Assembly (NCBI RefSeq): GCF_014467235.1
Contig: NZ_NKHP01000001.1
Coordinates: 220,295-284,294 of the forward strand
DNA: 64,000 nt
Direction of reading: 5' to 3'
DNA from: Xenorhabdus indica
Lineage (GTDB): Bacteria; Pseudomonadota; Gammaproteobacteria; Enterobacterales; Enterobacteriaceae
The first letter of the stretch is position 1, and every line of letters begins with the position of its first letter. Under the pieces are notes generated by a model that saw nothing but the letters and a program-made list of their open reading frames with translations, made no database searches and was not told the DNA's origin. Positions 19,367 to 28,731 of this stretch are shown here, piece after piece. The position numbers and the translations under genes were made by a program.

Positions 19367-20107
19367 TCAATTAAAGGTTTCTACTTGACCATCTCGATAT
19401 ATCGCAGACAGACGATAAACCTGCTTATCACTGCACTCAACCGTTAGATATGTATATTTTTTTAAAGGAGAGAAACTTTCTGCGGAAGGTGATGAGGAAC
19501 CGGGTTCTTTTAATAACAAACACATTCCCTGATGATTCCATTCCATCATCCTATGTTTCCATCTATTATTATAGTCTTCTGCTAAGCAAACAATATCTGC
19601 CCATGGATCGCAAACCCATGAGCCCACCGGCAATTCGTGATATATAGTCCCAATCTTTGGCCTGCGAACTAGCGAGTCAGGATGATCCAGCAGTAAAAAT
19701 ACATGATCGTATACACCCAATGTGTAAATCTGCTGAATGTAAATAGGACAAGTTAACTTAGGGTATTCATAATTCCAATTTGCGCTATATAACTCCCAGA
19801 TATCTTTTGCACGTTCTCTAGTTAAATAAATGTATGTCGCTAAACAAAGTTCAGGGCAGTTCCCAACCAGACTATTATGTTCATTACTTAATAAATACTG
19901 ATGTTTTTGACCAATATCTTTTAAATTATAGAGTTCAAGACGGATTTTCTTATGTCTATCCATCCTGCTGACAATCGCACTTCTTTGATATATTGATTGT
20001 TCAGATTCTGGCAATACACTGAGATCAGGATAAAATTTATTCGTCGTTCTGTTACCAAAGAATCTTTTGGCATACTTAATTGCATCATGTAAAATATCTT
20101 CAATCAT
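19367..20107 (-). CDS. Orphan protein with Cys-His-Asp (papain-like/deamidase) signature, unknown
   Basis: I do not recognise a named gene. The 246-residue protein has no signal peptide or membrane segment. Three blocks stand out in order: GNCPELC with Cys84, YDHVFLLL with His135, and WVCDPWADIV with Asp167. This order and local wording match the papain-like Cys-His-Asp triad of the SseI / Pasteurella-toxin-C3 glutamine deamidases and related 'Tox-PL' domains (GNCxE ... HxF ... DPW). Spacing between the residues (51 and 32) is larger than in SseI, so the call is tentative. A Ser-rich linker (about 203-210) precedes a short C-terminal segment. It stands alone between yciA and tonB, where E. 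coli has unrelated genes, suggesting horizontal gain. An effector or toxin role is inference; an intracellular transglutaminase-like enzyme is an alternative. Confidence 0.65.
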   Translation of the reverse strand: MIEDILHDAIKYAKRFFGNRTTNKFYPDLSVLPESEQSIYQRSAIVSRMDRHKKIRLELYNLKDIGQKHQYLLSNEHNSLVGNCPELCLATYIYLTRERAKDIWELYSANWNYEYPKLTCPIYIQQIYTLGVYDHVFLLLDHPDSLVRRPKIGTIYHELPVGSWVCDPWADIVCLAEDYNNRWKHRMMEWNHQGMCLLLKEPGSSSPSAESFSPLKKYTYLTVECSDKQVYRLSAIYRDGQVETFN

Positions 20108-20298
20108 AAATTAATCTGCTTTATTAAAATAGAAAATAGCTCAGTTAACTTGCAGCAATATTCCAATTTGACTTAGATATCCCTTATGATTATTGCATCT
20201 TAAAATTTTTTTAAGATTACCATGAAAAAGTGTTTATCCCTCTTCCCTTGAATTCAGTAAAACAAAGTTAAATATAAAAATCCAGAATTTTATATGAG

Positions 20299-20325
20299 AG
20301 CAGGAGATGTTTTACATCTCCTGCT
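20299..20325. terminator. tonB downstream hairpin
   Basis: AGCAGGAGATGT (20299-20310) pairs perfectly over 12 bp with ACATCTCCTGCT (20314-20325) across a TTT loop. It is 28 bp beyond the tonB stop. T tracts are poor, but stem strength suggests termination. Confidence 0.7.
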
Positions 20326-20353
20326 ATTAATGTGGAATATTACGGATAAGAAA

Positions 20354-21070
20354 TCATGATAGTGAAACGCCTGACAACCTAAATTCAATAGTCGTCACAT
20401 ATCCCGTTGCTGGTTTCTTTTCATACCGCCATTTTCTCATGGCTTTTTTCACCTCACGTTCGAAAACATTTTTAGGATTTGCAGAAATAATTTCGATGTT
20501 TTTAACCCGGCCATTTTCATCAATATCATATTTTACCCGCACAGAGCCTTCTGTACCCAACTGCTGCGCTCTGGATGGATAAACAGGATCCATCCTGCTC
20601 AACGCCTTCGGCCCATTTTGTGCTTTAGAGGCATCTCTGATAGCAGAATCAGTTGGTTTCTGGTCATTCAAGTTTTTTGCTAACAGAGGTTCCTGATCCG
20701 TAATCGGTTTCACAGGTTCTTCTGACGTTTTTTCTGTCTTTATCTCTTTTGGCTTAGACTCTTTTTTAACAATTTTCTTCTCTTCTGGTTTCTTTTCAGG
20801 CTTAGGTTTAGGTAGCGCTATTTTTGCAATAGGTTCCGGTTCAGGCTCTGGTGCCGGAGGTTCAGGCTCTGGTTCAGAAATAGCAGGCTCTTCAACAGAA
20901 GACTCTTCCGCCGCCAACTGGATCATGGCTACAGACATCGGAGGAGCTTCCGGCGGTTCTCCAGATTTAATGGAGCCCAAAAGCGCCACAGCAATGGAAA
21001 TATGTAAACAAACAGAAAGTAGTACTGGCCAATGTATCCAACGCATAAGAAAATTCTTGATTAGCAGCAT
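20354..21070 (-). CDS. tonB: TonB energy-transducing protein
   Basis: TonB spans the periplasm and passes proton-motive energy from ExbBD to outer-membrane siderophore and vitamin B12 receptors. The start at 21070 (MLLIKNFLMRW) is chosen because it lines up with Serratia-type TonB N-termini; ATGs at 21094 and 21046 are alternatives. Order of parts: one N-terminal membrane anchor with the conserved Ser and His (LLSVCLHISIAVALL), a long Pro/Glu then Pro/Lys-rich region (EPEPEPPAPEPEPEP and KPKPEKK), and the C-terminal domain (about 165-238) with DPVYPSRAQQLGTEGSVRV. A Fur-like site overlaps the likely promoter. Confidence 0.95.
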   Translation of the reverse strand: MLLIKNFLMRWIHWPVLLSVCLHISIAVALLGSIKSGEPPEAPPMSVAMIQLAAEESSVEEPAISEPEPEPPAPEPEPEPIAKIALPKPKPEKKPEEKKIVKKESKPKEIKTEKTSEEPVKPITDQEPLLAKNLNDQKPTDSAIRDASKAQNGPKALSRMDPVYPSRAQQLGTEGSVRVKYDIDENGRVKNIEIISANPKNVFEREVKKAMRKWRYEKKPATGYVTTIEFRLSGVSLS

Positions 21071-21104
21071 GATAGTCAATTTTAGGATAGCCATTAGTTT
21101 AAAT

Positions 21105-21123
21105 GCAAATGACTATCATATTC
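21105..21123 (-). promoter_or_regulatory. Fur-like box upstream of tonB
   Basis: On the minus strand the 19-mer GAATATGATAGTCATTTGC matches the Fur consensus GATAATGATAATCATTATC at 14 of 19 positions by my count. It includes the probable -10 element TATGAT. Iron-dependent repression of tonB is well known. Confidence 0.65.
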
Positions 21124-21180
21124 AATAAAGATCCAAAAACATCTGCATCATGCCACATACACATATCATATTTGAAACAG

Positions 21181-21357
21181 CTACAGCTCTGCGTTTTGTA
21201 TGAACAAAATTGACCTGCGATGTTTATAATTATCTATCTTACGCAATGTATAGATGCGTGAATTTCGGCGTGACTGAACTTCTAACCAACGACGGCGGCG
21301 GCGGATATTTTGACGAAGGAGACGCCATCTTCCTACTTCATTCCTGCTTTTTTTCAT
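21181..21357 (-). CDS. yciY: YciY-family small basic protein
   Basis: This 58-residue ORF encodes a strongly basic protein whose start MKKSRNEVGRWRLLRQ and middle WLEVQSRRNSRI match E. coli YciY (MKRSRTEVGRWRMQRQ ... WLEGQSRRNMRI) closely. The gene lies between tonB and clsA, as in E. coli. Function is unknown; the Arg-rich stretch at 18-23 suggests nucleic-acid or ribosome contact, which is speculation. An AGGG lies about 8 nt upstream of the ATG. Confidence 0.88.
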   Translation of the reverse strand: MKKSRNEVGRWRLLRQNIRRRRRWLEVQSRRNSRIYTLRKIDNYKHRRSILFIQNAEL

Positions 21358-21686
21358 AAAATACCCTGATTGTTTAAACTTTCTCTCAGTATAAGTGAGT
21401 AACCGTATTATTCTTAAATGTCATAATCAAGAATGTCAACTAATCACAGGATTGTCTCAATATTCATATTGAATATGTTTCATCATAATTTAATAAAACA
21501 AATAAATAACATCTGATTGAGCCGAATCCAATCATATAATATATAAGACTGTATTTGATTGTATATTGACAATATTTTGGTTATTTTCTGCCAATTTGGC
21601 TGTATGCCCTTGATAGTTTTTCTAAATTTCCAGACACTTGCACTAACAACAGTATTAAAATACCTAAACAGGATTGATTGCCACCT
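21358..21686. other. AT-rich divergent intergenic region yciY/clsA
   Basis: About 330 bp with no gene seen. A TTGACA at 21566-21571 could be a -35 box for clsA, but no good -10 box stands at the right distance. Confidence 0.5.
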
Positions 21687-23147
21687 ATGACAACCATTTA
21701 TTCTGTACTGAGCTGGCTGGCGTTTTTCTTATACTGGCTGATTATTGCTGGTATCACCATTCGAGTCCTGATGAAACGTCGGCCAGTGACATCAGCGATG
21801 ACTTGGGTGCTTATCATTTACATTCTTCCTTTAGTCGGAGTTATTGCTTATCTGTCATTTGGCGAACTGCATCTGGGGAAACGCAGAGTTGAACAAGCAA
21901 AACAGATGCGCTCGTCTGTGGCTAATTGGCTCTCTGAGCTAAGGAAATCGAAGCATATTTTTGCCAATGAAAATAGTGAAGTGGCTGCGCCACTGTTCCG
22001 GTTATGTGAACGCCGCCAAAAGATAAGAGGAGTCAGAGGCAACCAAATGCAACTCATGACTTCTTATGAAGAGTCTCTGAAATCCATTATCAATGACATA
22101 GAAAACGCCGGTCAAAGTATCGAAATGGTGTTTTATATATGGCAGGCTGGCGGGTTGGTTGATCAGGTTACTGACGCTTTAATGCGTGCAGCTAAGCGTG
22201 GTGTCAAATGCCGTATAATGGTGGATTCAGCAGGAAGCTGGCAATTTTGCCGAAGCCCCTACTCTGACATGATGCGTAAAAGCGGCATTGAATTTGTAGA
22301 GTCACTAAAAGTGAATATTTTTCGTCTGTTTTTACGTCGCATGGATTTGCGGCAACATAGAAAAATTATTCTTATCGATAACTATATTTCATATACCGGA
22401 AGTATGAATATGGTCGATCCCCGGTTTTTCAAACAGGATGCAGGAGTTGGTCAATGGATCGATATCATGGTAAGAATGGAAGGCCCTGTCACCACAACAT
22501 TGGGAATTATCTATGCTTTCGACTGGGAAATGGAAACGGGTCAACGCCATCTGCCACCGCCACCTGACAGTAATATCATGCCTTTTGAACAGGCATCCGG
22601 GCATACTGCTCAGGTCATTGCTTCCGGCCCCGGTTTTCCCGATGAGTTGATTCAGCAATCCCTAATGACGGCTATTTTTGCTGCCAGAGAGCAACTCATT
22701 CTTACTACCCCCTACTTTGTGCCCAGTGACGATTTAATGCACGCAATCTGTACTGCCGCCATGCGCGGAGTTGATGTCAGCATTATCGTGCCAAGCCAGA
22801 ACAATTCATTCCTTGTGCGTTGGGCAAGCCGGGCATTTTTTACAGAATTACTGGAAGCAGGCGTGAAAATTTATCAATTCGAGGATGGGCTATTACATAC
22901 CAAAAGCGTTTTAGTGGATGGGCAACTCAGCATGGTTGGCTCTGTCAATTTGGATATGCGTAGCTTGTGGCTGAACTTTGAAATCACAGTTATTATTGAC
23001 GATGGGCTGTTTGGCAGTGACTTGATGCTTGTCCAGCAGGATTATATTACTCGTTCTACATTACTTGATAATGAGGAATGGCTAAAGCGCCCCGTCCGGT
23101 ACCGCATTCTTGAACGTCTTTGTTATTTTTTTAGTCCACTTTTGTGA
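21687..23147 (+). CDS. clsA: Cardiolipin synthase A
   Basis: ClsA joins two phosphatidylglycerol molecules into cardiolipin and glycerol at the inner membrane. The ATG at 21687 ([13 protein letters not shown]) gives 486 residues, the same as E. coli ClsA; an in-frame TTG at 21678 is less likely. Two N-terminal membrane segments (about 5-25 and 38-58) are followed by two phospholipase-D HKD motifs, HRKIILID (near 223) and HTKSVLVD (near 400). The gene order clsA-yciU follows E. coli. Confidence 0.97.
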   Translation: MTTIYSVLSWLAFFLYWLIIAGITIRVLMKRRPVTSAMTWVLIIYILPLVGVIAYLSFGELHLGKRRVEQAKQMRSSVANWLSELRKSKHIFANENSEVAAPLFRLCERRQKIRGVRGNQMQLMTSYEESLKSIINDIENAGQSIEMVFYIWQAGGLVDQVTDALMRAAKRGVKCRIMVDSAGSWQFCRSPYSDMMRKSGIEFVESLKVNIFRLFLRRMDLRQHRKIILIDNYISYTGSMNMVDPRFFKQDAGVGQWIDIMVRMEGPVTTTLGIIYAFDWEMETGQRHLPPPPDSNIMPFEQASGHTAQVIASGPGFPDELIQQSLMTAIFAAREQLILTTPYFVPSDDLMHAICTAAMRGVDVSIIVPSQNNSFLVRWASRAFFTELLEAGVKIYQFEDGLLHTKSVLVDGQLSMVGSVNLDMRSLWLNFEITVIIDDGLFGSDLMLVQQDYITRSTLLDNEEWLKRPVRYRILERLCYFFSPLL

Positions 23148-23192
23148 GTTGCAGCGCAAAAAGCGCTGCTGAATACGGATAAATGAGTATTT

Positions 23193-23230
23193 ATCATAGC
23201 CCCATCAATACTGATGGGGCTATGATTTTA
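23193..23230 (+). terminator. clsA terminator
   Basis: A perfect 15-bp stem, ATCATAGCCCCATCA (23193-23207) with TGATGGGGCTATGAT (23212-23226), has a four-base loop and is followed by TTTA. Confidence 0.85.
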
Positions 23231-23305
23231 GGTTAACAGTATCCAATCACTGCTGTTCATGTTTTAATTTCTCTCAGTTATTTATTAAGTTCAGGCAATA
23301 CCACT

Positions 23306-23665
23306 ATGAAAAATCGACCAACACATCCACATTCTCTGCAATTAGACCTCAATAACCGAATAACCGAAGATGAAGCGCTGGAAAAAGCCTACGACCTATT
23401 TCTGGAACAAGCAGCCGCTAATCTCGATCCTGCGGATAGTTTACTGTTTAGTTTACAATTTGAAGAACGTGGTGGTGCAGAGTTATCAGAACCTTCAAAA
23501 GTATGGCTCGAACATGTGGATTTTGAATTAGATCCTGATTTCTTTTCGGAGGTGATTATTGGGCTGGCAGAATGTGACGACGCAGAAATTGATGATATAT
23601 TTGCGCGTGTACTGATTTGCCGGGAAAAAGCGCATCCAAATTGGTGGATATTGTGGAAGAAGTAG
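23306..23665 (+). CDS. yciU: YciU-family acidic protein (DUF440, UPF0263)
   Basis: The 119-residue acidic protein is closely similar to E. coli Yci[19 protein letters not shown], then [19 protein letters not shown], then [21 protein letters not shown]1450, a family member, is a proposed double-stranded-DNA mimic. The N-terminus extends about 10 residues beyond E. coli YciU. It sits between clsA and the opp operon as in E. coli, but a phage-like gene has entered between yciU and oppF. Confidence 0.94.
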   Translation: MKNRPTHPHSLQLDLNNRITEDEALEKAYDLFLEQAAANLDPADSLLFSLQFEERGGAELSEPSKVWLEHVDFELDPDFFSEVIIGLAECDDAEIDDIFARVLICREKAHPNWWILWKK

Positions 23666-23811
23666 GATTAGTAAGTAAAACGGCGAGGAAATCTCACTTT
23701 ATCACGCTAAACTTTATCAGTTGTCAGATAAATTTTATTAATTCCCCGTTTATTATTCTATGTCATCTTACTATCAAAACATGCACCTCATTAAATCCAT
23801 AAATTAACTAA

Positions 23812-23940
23812 CAGACTGAATTTACTCAAGATGCATTCTCCAGTATTGATGAACCCATTTTATTGATGTTCACTGGCGGAGAAGTATCCCCCGCCTCATA
23901 TTGTCAGGAAAATTTTCGTCCGACTTCCCGGCTTAATTAG
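23812..23940 (+). pseudogene. Possible gene remnant, 43-codon open frame without a start
   Basis: Between a TAA at 23809 and a TAG at 23938 the frame reads 42 residues with no convincing start codon or ribosome site (begins QTEFTQDAFSSIDEPILLMF). It precedes the tail-fibre-like gene and might be the 3' end of another phage gene. The evidence is only compositional and positional. Confidence 0.25.
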
Positions 23941-23973
23941 CAATCAATATTGTTAATTCATGAGGAATAAAAC

Positions 23974-24591
23974 ATGAGAAATAAATATATCGAGTCTAAT
24001 CCAGCAACCTTAACAGAGGATGATGTTGTCATTGTACCAACGCGGAAATATGTCAAAGATACAATCAAAGAAGCGATTGAAGAGCATGCCAAAAGCCGGG
24101 ATCATCCCTATGCAACATTAGAAAACAGCGGTTTTATTATTCTAAGCAACGATGTCGATAGCGATAGTGAAATAACTGCGGCAACATCTAAAGCAGTGAA
24201 GGCCGCATTTGATCTGGCAAATACTGCCAATCAAAGCGCCAATAACGCAAATGATAGTGCTAACACTCGGTTGTCTAAGGACCAGAATGGGGCTGATATT
24301 CCTAATAAAGGAGAGTTTTTGAAAAATCTTGGTCTTAGCAATATTGATGGTTATGTTGGACGATTAATCAATGTGCAAAAATTCACAACCAGCGGTAACC
24401 ACCATTATCATGCAACACCTGGCACTAAAAAAATACTCATTACTGTGATTGGCGCAGGAGGAGGTGGTGGTGCTGACAATGGACCCGAACACGTTTCGGG
24501 TGGTTCTGGAGGATTTGGTGTAGCGGGACAGGAGGGACAACCGGGAGGTCGAGGTGGTGATGGGATAGTGATTATCGAAGAGTATGCTTAA
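23974..24591 (+). CDS. Orphan phage tail-fibre-like protein, probably internally shortened
   Basis: The 205-residue protein shows tail-fibre repeats of P2/Mu-like phages: ATLENSGFIILSNDVDSDSE (about 47-66), AATSKAVKAAFDLANTANQ (69-87) and GADIPNKGEFLKNLGL (106-121). It then has VQKFTTSGNHHYHATPGTKK and a glycine-rich end (GAGGGGG ... GGRGGDGIVIIEEYA). In full-length homologues the glycine-rich receptor-binding part is usually much longer, so an internal deletion is likely (inference). GAGGAA precedes the ATG. No other tail, capsid or integrase gene is nearby, so it is a prophage relic, a moron, or a piece of a tail-like bacteriocin locus. Confidence 0.8.
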   Translation: MRNKYIESNPATLTEDDVVIVPTRKYVKDTIKEAIEEHAKSRDHPYATLENSGFIILSNDVDSDSEITAATSKAVKAAFDLANTANQSANNANDSANTRLSKDQNGADIPNKGEFLKNLGLSNIDGYVGRLINVQKFTTSGNHHYHATPGTKKILITVIGAGGGGGADNGPEHVSGGSGGFGVAGQEGQPGGRGGDGIVIIEEYA

Positions 24592-24673
24592 TCAATAATG
24601 TGTGTAACTTTCCATCTGTCCTATCTCATATCTCTGTACACAGGCACCCAAGTTATCCCTTTTCATCCATAAA

Positions 24674-24695
24674 GAAGCCCTCACAATGAGGGCCT
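24674..24695 (-). terminator. oppF terminator
   Basis: GCCCTCA (24677-24683) pairs with TGAGGGC (24687-24693). On the minus strand the stem is followed by TTCTTTA. It is 65 bp past the oppF stop. Confidence 0.6.
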
Positions 24696-24757
24696 TGAAT
24701 AAATATTAGTGACAGCATCATATAATCGATTCACTTATCACAATGCCTATTTTCTTG

Positions 24758-25774
24758 CTATAACGGATCAACCTTAAGACAAGAAACCGCATGTTTAAAG
24801 CTACCTTCCAGTAATGGGCGCGTTCTGGCACATTCTGCATCAGCCATCGGGCAACGGGTGCGGAATACACATCCAGATGGAGGGTTAATCGGTGACGGGA
24901 GTTCCCCTTCCAATAATTCAATCTGTTTGTTACGTTCTTTATCTGGATCAGGGATAGGTACTGCTGACATTAACGCGCGGGTATATGGATGCAGAGGATT
25001 GTGATAAACCTCGTCGTAAGTCCCCAGTTCCACTGCGTTCCCCAAATACATGACCAATACTCGATCTGAGATATGTTTTACTATTGAGAGATCATGAGCG
25101 ATAAAGATCAAGGAAAGACCCATATCCCGTTGTATTTCCTGCAATAAGTTTACAACCTGCGCCTGGATGGAGACATCTAACGCGGAAACGGGTTCATCAC
25201 AGATGATCAGTTTAGGCTCCAGAATCAGGGCACGGGCAATGCCGATACGCTGACACTGACCACCTGAAAATTCGTGGGGATAGCGGTTAATCAGGTTAGG
25301 CAATAAACCTACCTTCATCATCATCTTTTTAACCTTTTCTTTTACCTCCGCATCTTTCATTTTGGGGTAATAAGTTTTTAATGGTTCGGCGATAATGTCA
25401 CCAATCGTCATACGTGGGTTAAGGGATGCCAGCGGATCCTGAAAAATCATCTGGATGTCATTACGAATATCCCGCCACTGCTTTTCATTGATATCAAAAA
25501 GGTTTTGGCCAAGCCAGGTAACCGAACCACCAGAAGCTTTGACTAAGCCAATAACCGCTCTGGCAAGGGTTGATTTACCGCAGCCTGATTCACCGACAAC
25601 GCCTAATGTTTCTCCTTCGTACAGTCTCAAGGTAACGCCGTCTACAGCTTTCAATGTTTTCGCAGGTTGCCAAAACCACTGCTTGCCATCTTTGATATCA
25701 AAATAAACTTTTAGATCATCAACTTCCAGGAGGACTTTTTTTTCAGTGATTGTGTTTGTACCAACTGTATTCAT
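24758..25774 (-). CDS. oppF: Oligopeptide ABC transporter ATP-binding protein OppF
   Basis: OppF is one of the two ATPases that power uptake of short peptides through OppBC. Visible motifs: Walker A GESGCGKST (about 60-68), signature SGGQCQRIGIARAL (about 170-183), Walker B LIICDEPVSALD (about 190-201) and the C-terminal OppD/F zinc-like region with CVFRTRCPMADAEC. It is 338 residues (E. coli 334). Its ATG overlaps the oppD stop by 4 nt. Confidence 0.97.
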   Translation of the reverse strand: MNTVGTNTITEKKVLLEVDDLKVYFDIKDGKQWFWQPAKTLKAVDGVTLRLYEGETLGVVGESGCGKSTLARAVIGLVKASGGSVTWLGQNLFDINEKQWRDIRNDIQMIFQDPLASLNPRMTIGDIIAEPLKTYYPKMKDAEVKEKVKKMMMKVGLLPNLINRYPHEFSGGQCQRIGIARALILEPKLIICDEPVSALDVSIQAQVVNLLQEIQRDMGLSLIFIAHDLSIVKHISDRVLVMYLGNAVELGTYDEVYHNPLHPYTRALMSAVPIPDPDKERNKQIELLEGELPSPINPPSGCVFRTRCPMADAECARTRPLLEGSFKHAVSCLKVDPL

Positions 25775-26778
25775 ACTAATTCCTCCTGACGTCTGAAGCA
25801 GGCACGTAAGCGCCCAAGGTCAAACTGTTCCAATGGTGGTTCTTCGCTCACACAATGTTCAGTAGCAAACTGACAACGTGGCTGGAATGGACAGCCTTTT
25901 GGCAAACGCAATAAGTTTGGAGGATTACCCTGAATTGTTGCCAGAGATTCTTCATCATCATCCAATCGTGGAACAGCGTTAAGCAATCCAATCGAATATG
26001 GATGTGTCGGACGATAGAATACATCACGCGCAGTACCATATTCCATGGTTCTGCCCGCATACATAACCAACACTTTGTCACAAATACCAGCAACGACGCC
26101 CAAGTCATGGGTGATTATAATGATGGCGGTGTTAAGTTCTTTTTTCAGTTCGTTAAGTAAAGTCATAATCTGCGCCTGCACAGTGACGTCTAGCGCAGTA
26201 GTAGGTTCATCCGCAATCAGTAACTTAGGCTGACACAATAACGCCATTGCTATCATGACGCGCTGACGCATTCCACCAGAAAATTCATGCGGGAACATTT
26301 TCATTCGCTTACGCGCTTCTGGCATTTTAACAGCATCCAACATTCGGATGGATTCTTCAATGGCTGCACTCTTGCTCATACTTTTATGCAGCATTAGTAC
26401 TTCGGTCAGTTGATCACCGACCCGCATATAAGGATTGAGAGATGTCATAGGATCCTGGAAAATCATCGAGATTTCTTCCGCTCTCATTTTATTCAACTCT
26501 TTTTCTTGCAGGTTAAGAATTTCGCGACCGTTAAAAACCGCTGATCCACTGACAGCACCATTACTGGCCAGCAATCCCATTAAGGCAAATGCTGTCTGAG
26601 ATTTACCTGAACCTGATTCACCCACAATGCCCAGAGTTTCTCCTGCCTGCAAATCAAAATTCAGTTTATTCACTGCGGTTACGTTGCCATCAGGCGTACT
26701 GAATACCACGTTTAAATCATTCACCGTTAATAGTGGTTCAGCGCTTTTAGCATGTTTTATCGTTCCTACGCTATTCAT
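25771..26778 (-). CDS. oppD: Oligopeptide ABC transporter ATP-binding protein OppD
   Basis: OppD is the second peptide-transporter ATPase. It has Walker [10 protein letters not shown] (about 55-63), signature [14 protein letters not shown], Walker [13 protein letters not shown], and the C-terminal Cys-rich tail [14 protein letters not shown] that binds an iron-sulfur cluster or metal in related DppD. At 335 residues it matches E. coli OppD (337). It is coupled to oppF by a 4-nt overlap and follows oppC after 9 nt. Confidence 0.97.
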   Translation of the reverse strand: MNSVGTIKHAKSAEPLLTVNDLNVVFSTPDGNVTAVNKLNFDLQAGETLGIVGESGSGKSQTAFALMGLLASNGAVSGSAVFNGREILNLQEKELNKMRAEEISMIFQDPMTSLNPYMRVGDQLTEVLMLHKSMSKSAAIEESIRMLDAVKMPEARKRMKMFPHEFSGGMRQRVMIAMALLCQPKLLIADEPTTALDVTVQAQIMTLLNELKKELNTAIIIITHDLGVVAGICDKVLVMYAGRTMEYGTARDVFYRPTHPYSIGLLNAVPRLDDDEESLATIQGNPPNLLRLPKGCPFQPRCQFATEHCVSEEPPLEQFDLGRLRACFRRQEELV

Positions 26779-26787
26779 AGGCTCTCC

Positions 26788-27696
26788 TTAACGGTCTTTC
26801 GGGTCGAGGGCATCTCGCAGGCCGTCACCAATAAAGTTAAAACAAAACAGGGTCATTACCAGAAAGCCCGCAGGAAATAAGAGTAACCACGGAGCCACTT
26901 CCATTGAGTTAGCACCATCACTTAATAAGGCTCCCCAACTACTCAGGGGTTCTTGCGTTCCCAATCCAAGGAAACTCAGGAAAGATTCAAACAGGATCAT
27001 ACTTGGCACCAGCAATGAAGCATAAACGACCACCACACCCAGTACGTTTGGCACAATATGGCGTAAAACGATGTGACGGGTAGATACACCACAGACTAAT
27101 GCAGCTTCAATGAATTCCTTACGCTTAAGGCTCAATGTCTGCCCCCTGACGATACGTGCCATGTCCAACCATGACACCATACCTATCGCAACAAAAATCA
27201 GCAGGATATTTTGCCCAAAGAAAGTCACTAACAGGATGACGAAGAACATAAATGGGAAGGAGTTGAGAATTTCCAGTAAACGCATCATGACCATATCGAC
27301 TTTGCCACCAAGATAACCTGACATTGCGCCATATAATGTGCCGAATATCACAGCAATCAAAGCAGCCGCGATACCGACCATTAATGAAATGCGTCCGCCG
27401 ATGGCGACACGGACTAACAGATCACGACCGGATGAATCTGTACCAAAATAGTGGTGCGATTCGAAATCAGGTGGCATGGTCATCATGTTCCAGTCAGTAT
27501 CGTCGTAGGCATACTGAGATAACATGGGTGCCAGAATGACAAACAAAGTAATTAAGAATAGGATACATAAACTTGTTATTGCTGCTTTATTGTGCATAAA
27601 ACGGCGGCGTGCATCCTGCCACAAACTGCGGCCTTCAATTTCCAGTTGCTCAGAGAAATTTTCCAGAGCTTCGCTATTTTTCTTATTTAGTAACAT
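26788..27696 (-). CDS. oppC: Oligopeptide ABC transporter permease OppC
   Basis: OppC is an inner-membrane permease that pairs with OppB. The 302-residue protein has an N-terminal cytoplasmic tail with LWQDARRRFMHNKAA, about six membrane segments, GTDSSGRDLLVRV (about 111-123), and the EAA-type loop EAALVCGVSTRHIVLRHIVP near 200 that contacts the ATPases. It lies 14 nt from oppB. Confidence 0.97.
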   Translation of the reverse strand: MLLNKKNSEALENFSEQLEIEGRSLWQDARRRFMHNKAAITSLCILFLITLFVILAPMLSQYAYDDTDWNMMTMPPDFESHHYFGTDSSGRDLLVRVAIGGRISLMVGIAAALIAVIFGTLYGAMSGYLGGKVDMVMMRLLEILNSFPFMFFVILLVTFFGQNILLIFVAIGMVSWLDMARIVRGQTLSLKRKEFIEAALVCGVSTRHIVLRHIVPNVLGVVVVYASLLVPSMILFESFLSFLGLGTQEPLSSWGALLSDGANSMEVAPWLLLFPAGFLVMTLFCFNFIGDGLRDALDPKDR

Positions 27697-27710
27697 TGCG
27701 TGCTCCAGTT

Positions 27711-28631
27711 TTAGTAACGGATTTTCGGATCGATGACGGCATACAGCACATCAACGATAGCGTTGAACATAATGGTCAGCCCGCCTACCAAAATCGTCAG
27801 GCTCAACACTAATGAGTAATCACGGTTTAAAGCACCATTAACGAACAATTGCCCCAGACCGGGTAAACCGAAGATAGTTTCAATAACCATTGAGCCGGTA
27901 ATAATGCCCACAAAAGCGGGTCCCATATAAGAAATCACTGGCAATAAGGCAGGTTTCAACGCATGGCGGAAAATAATCGTTCGTAATGGCAGCCCTTTGG
28001 CTCTTGCTGTTCGGATAAAGTTGGAATGCAGAACTTCAATCATAGAACCACGAGTAATACGGGAAATACTGGCGATATAAGAAAGAGATAACGCAACCAT
28101 CGGCAAAAGCATATATTTAGGTGCTCCGCCATTCCAACCGCCTCCTGGCAGCCACTTTAATGTAATGGCAAATATCAGAACCAATAAAGGGGCCACTACG
28201 AAACTTGGGATAACAACCCCCGTCATAGCAAACCCCATTACCGTATAATCCCATTTAGTATTCTGATTCAGCGCAGCAATAACCCCCGCACTGACACCAA
28301 ATATAACGGCCATAATAAAAGCAGCGGCACCTAACTTAGCAGAAACGGGCAACGCTTCTGCCACCAAATCATTTACGCTGTAGTCCTTATACTTGAATGA
28401 AGGGCCAAAATCCCCTTTGGAGAGTTGGATTAAGTAATTGAAATATTGTTTATAGATAGGATCATTCAAATGGTATTTTGCTTCGATATTCGCCATCACT
28501 TCAGGTGGAAGCTTTCTTTCCCCGGTAAATGGGCTACCGGGAGCAAGTCGCATCATGAAGAACGAAATTGTGATGAGAATGAAAAGTGTCGGGATCGCCT
28601 CTAAGCAGCGGCGTAAAATAAATTTAAACAT
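27711..28631 (-). CDS. oppB: Oligopeptide ABC transporter permease OppB
   Basis: OppB has 306 residues, the same as in E. coli, with six membrane segments. It starts MFKFILRRCLEAIPTLFILI, and its EAA loop FIRTARAKGLPLRTIIFRHA near 205 marks the ATPase contact. Together with OppC it forms the pore. The 100-nt gap to oppA holds a perfect 17-bp tandem repeat. Confidence 0.97.
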   Translation of the reverse strand: MFKFILRRCLEAIPTLFILITISFFMMRLAPGSPFTGERKLPPEVMANIEAKYHLNDPIYKQYFNYLIQLSKGDFGPSFKYKDYSVNDLVAEALPVSAKLGAAAFIMAVIFGVSAGVIAALNQNTKWDYTVMGFAMTGVVIPSFVVAPLLVLIFAITLKWLPGGGWNGGAPKYMLLPMVALSLSYIASISRITRGSMIEVLHSNFIRTARAKGLPLRTIIFRHALKPALLPVISYMGPAFVGIITGSMVIETIFGLPGLGQLFVNGALNRDYSLVLSLTILVGGLTIMFNAIVDVLYAVIDPKIRY

Positions 28632-28644
28632 TGCCCGTTCCTAT

Positions 28645-28678
28645 TATCTGACCAAACCTTGTATCTGACCAAACCTTG
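28645..28678. repeat. Perfect 17-bp tandem duplication between oppA and oppB
   Basis: TATCTGACCAAACCTTG occurs twice without a gap (28645-28661, 28662-28678), just upstream of oppB in transcription order. Confidence 0.92.
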
Positions 28679-28731
28679 GTCTTAATTATCTGATACACAG
28701 GCAGCTCATTACTTAAGCCACCTGCAGATTC

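Noticed and set aside
20221..20250. Tiny ORF (MKKCLSLFP) upstream of the Cys-His-Asp gene
   Set aside because: Nine codons on the opposite strand with no ribosome site; chance occurrence in AT-rich DNA.
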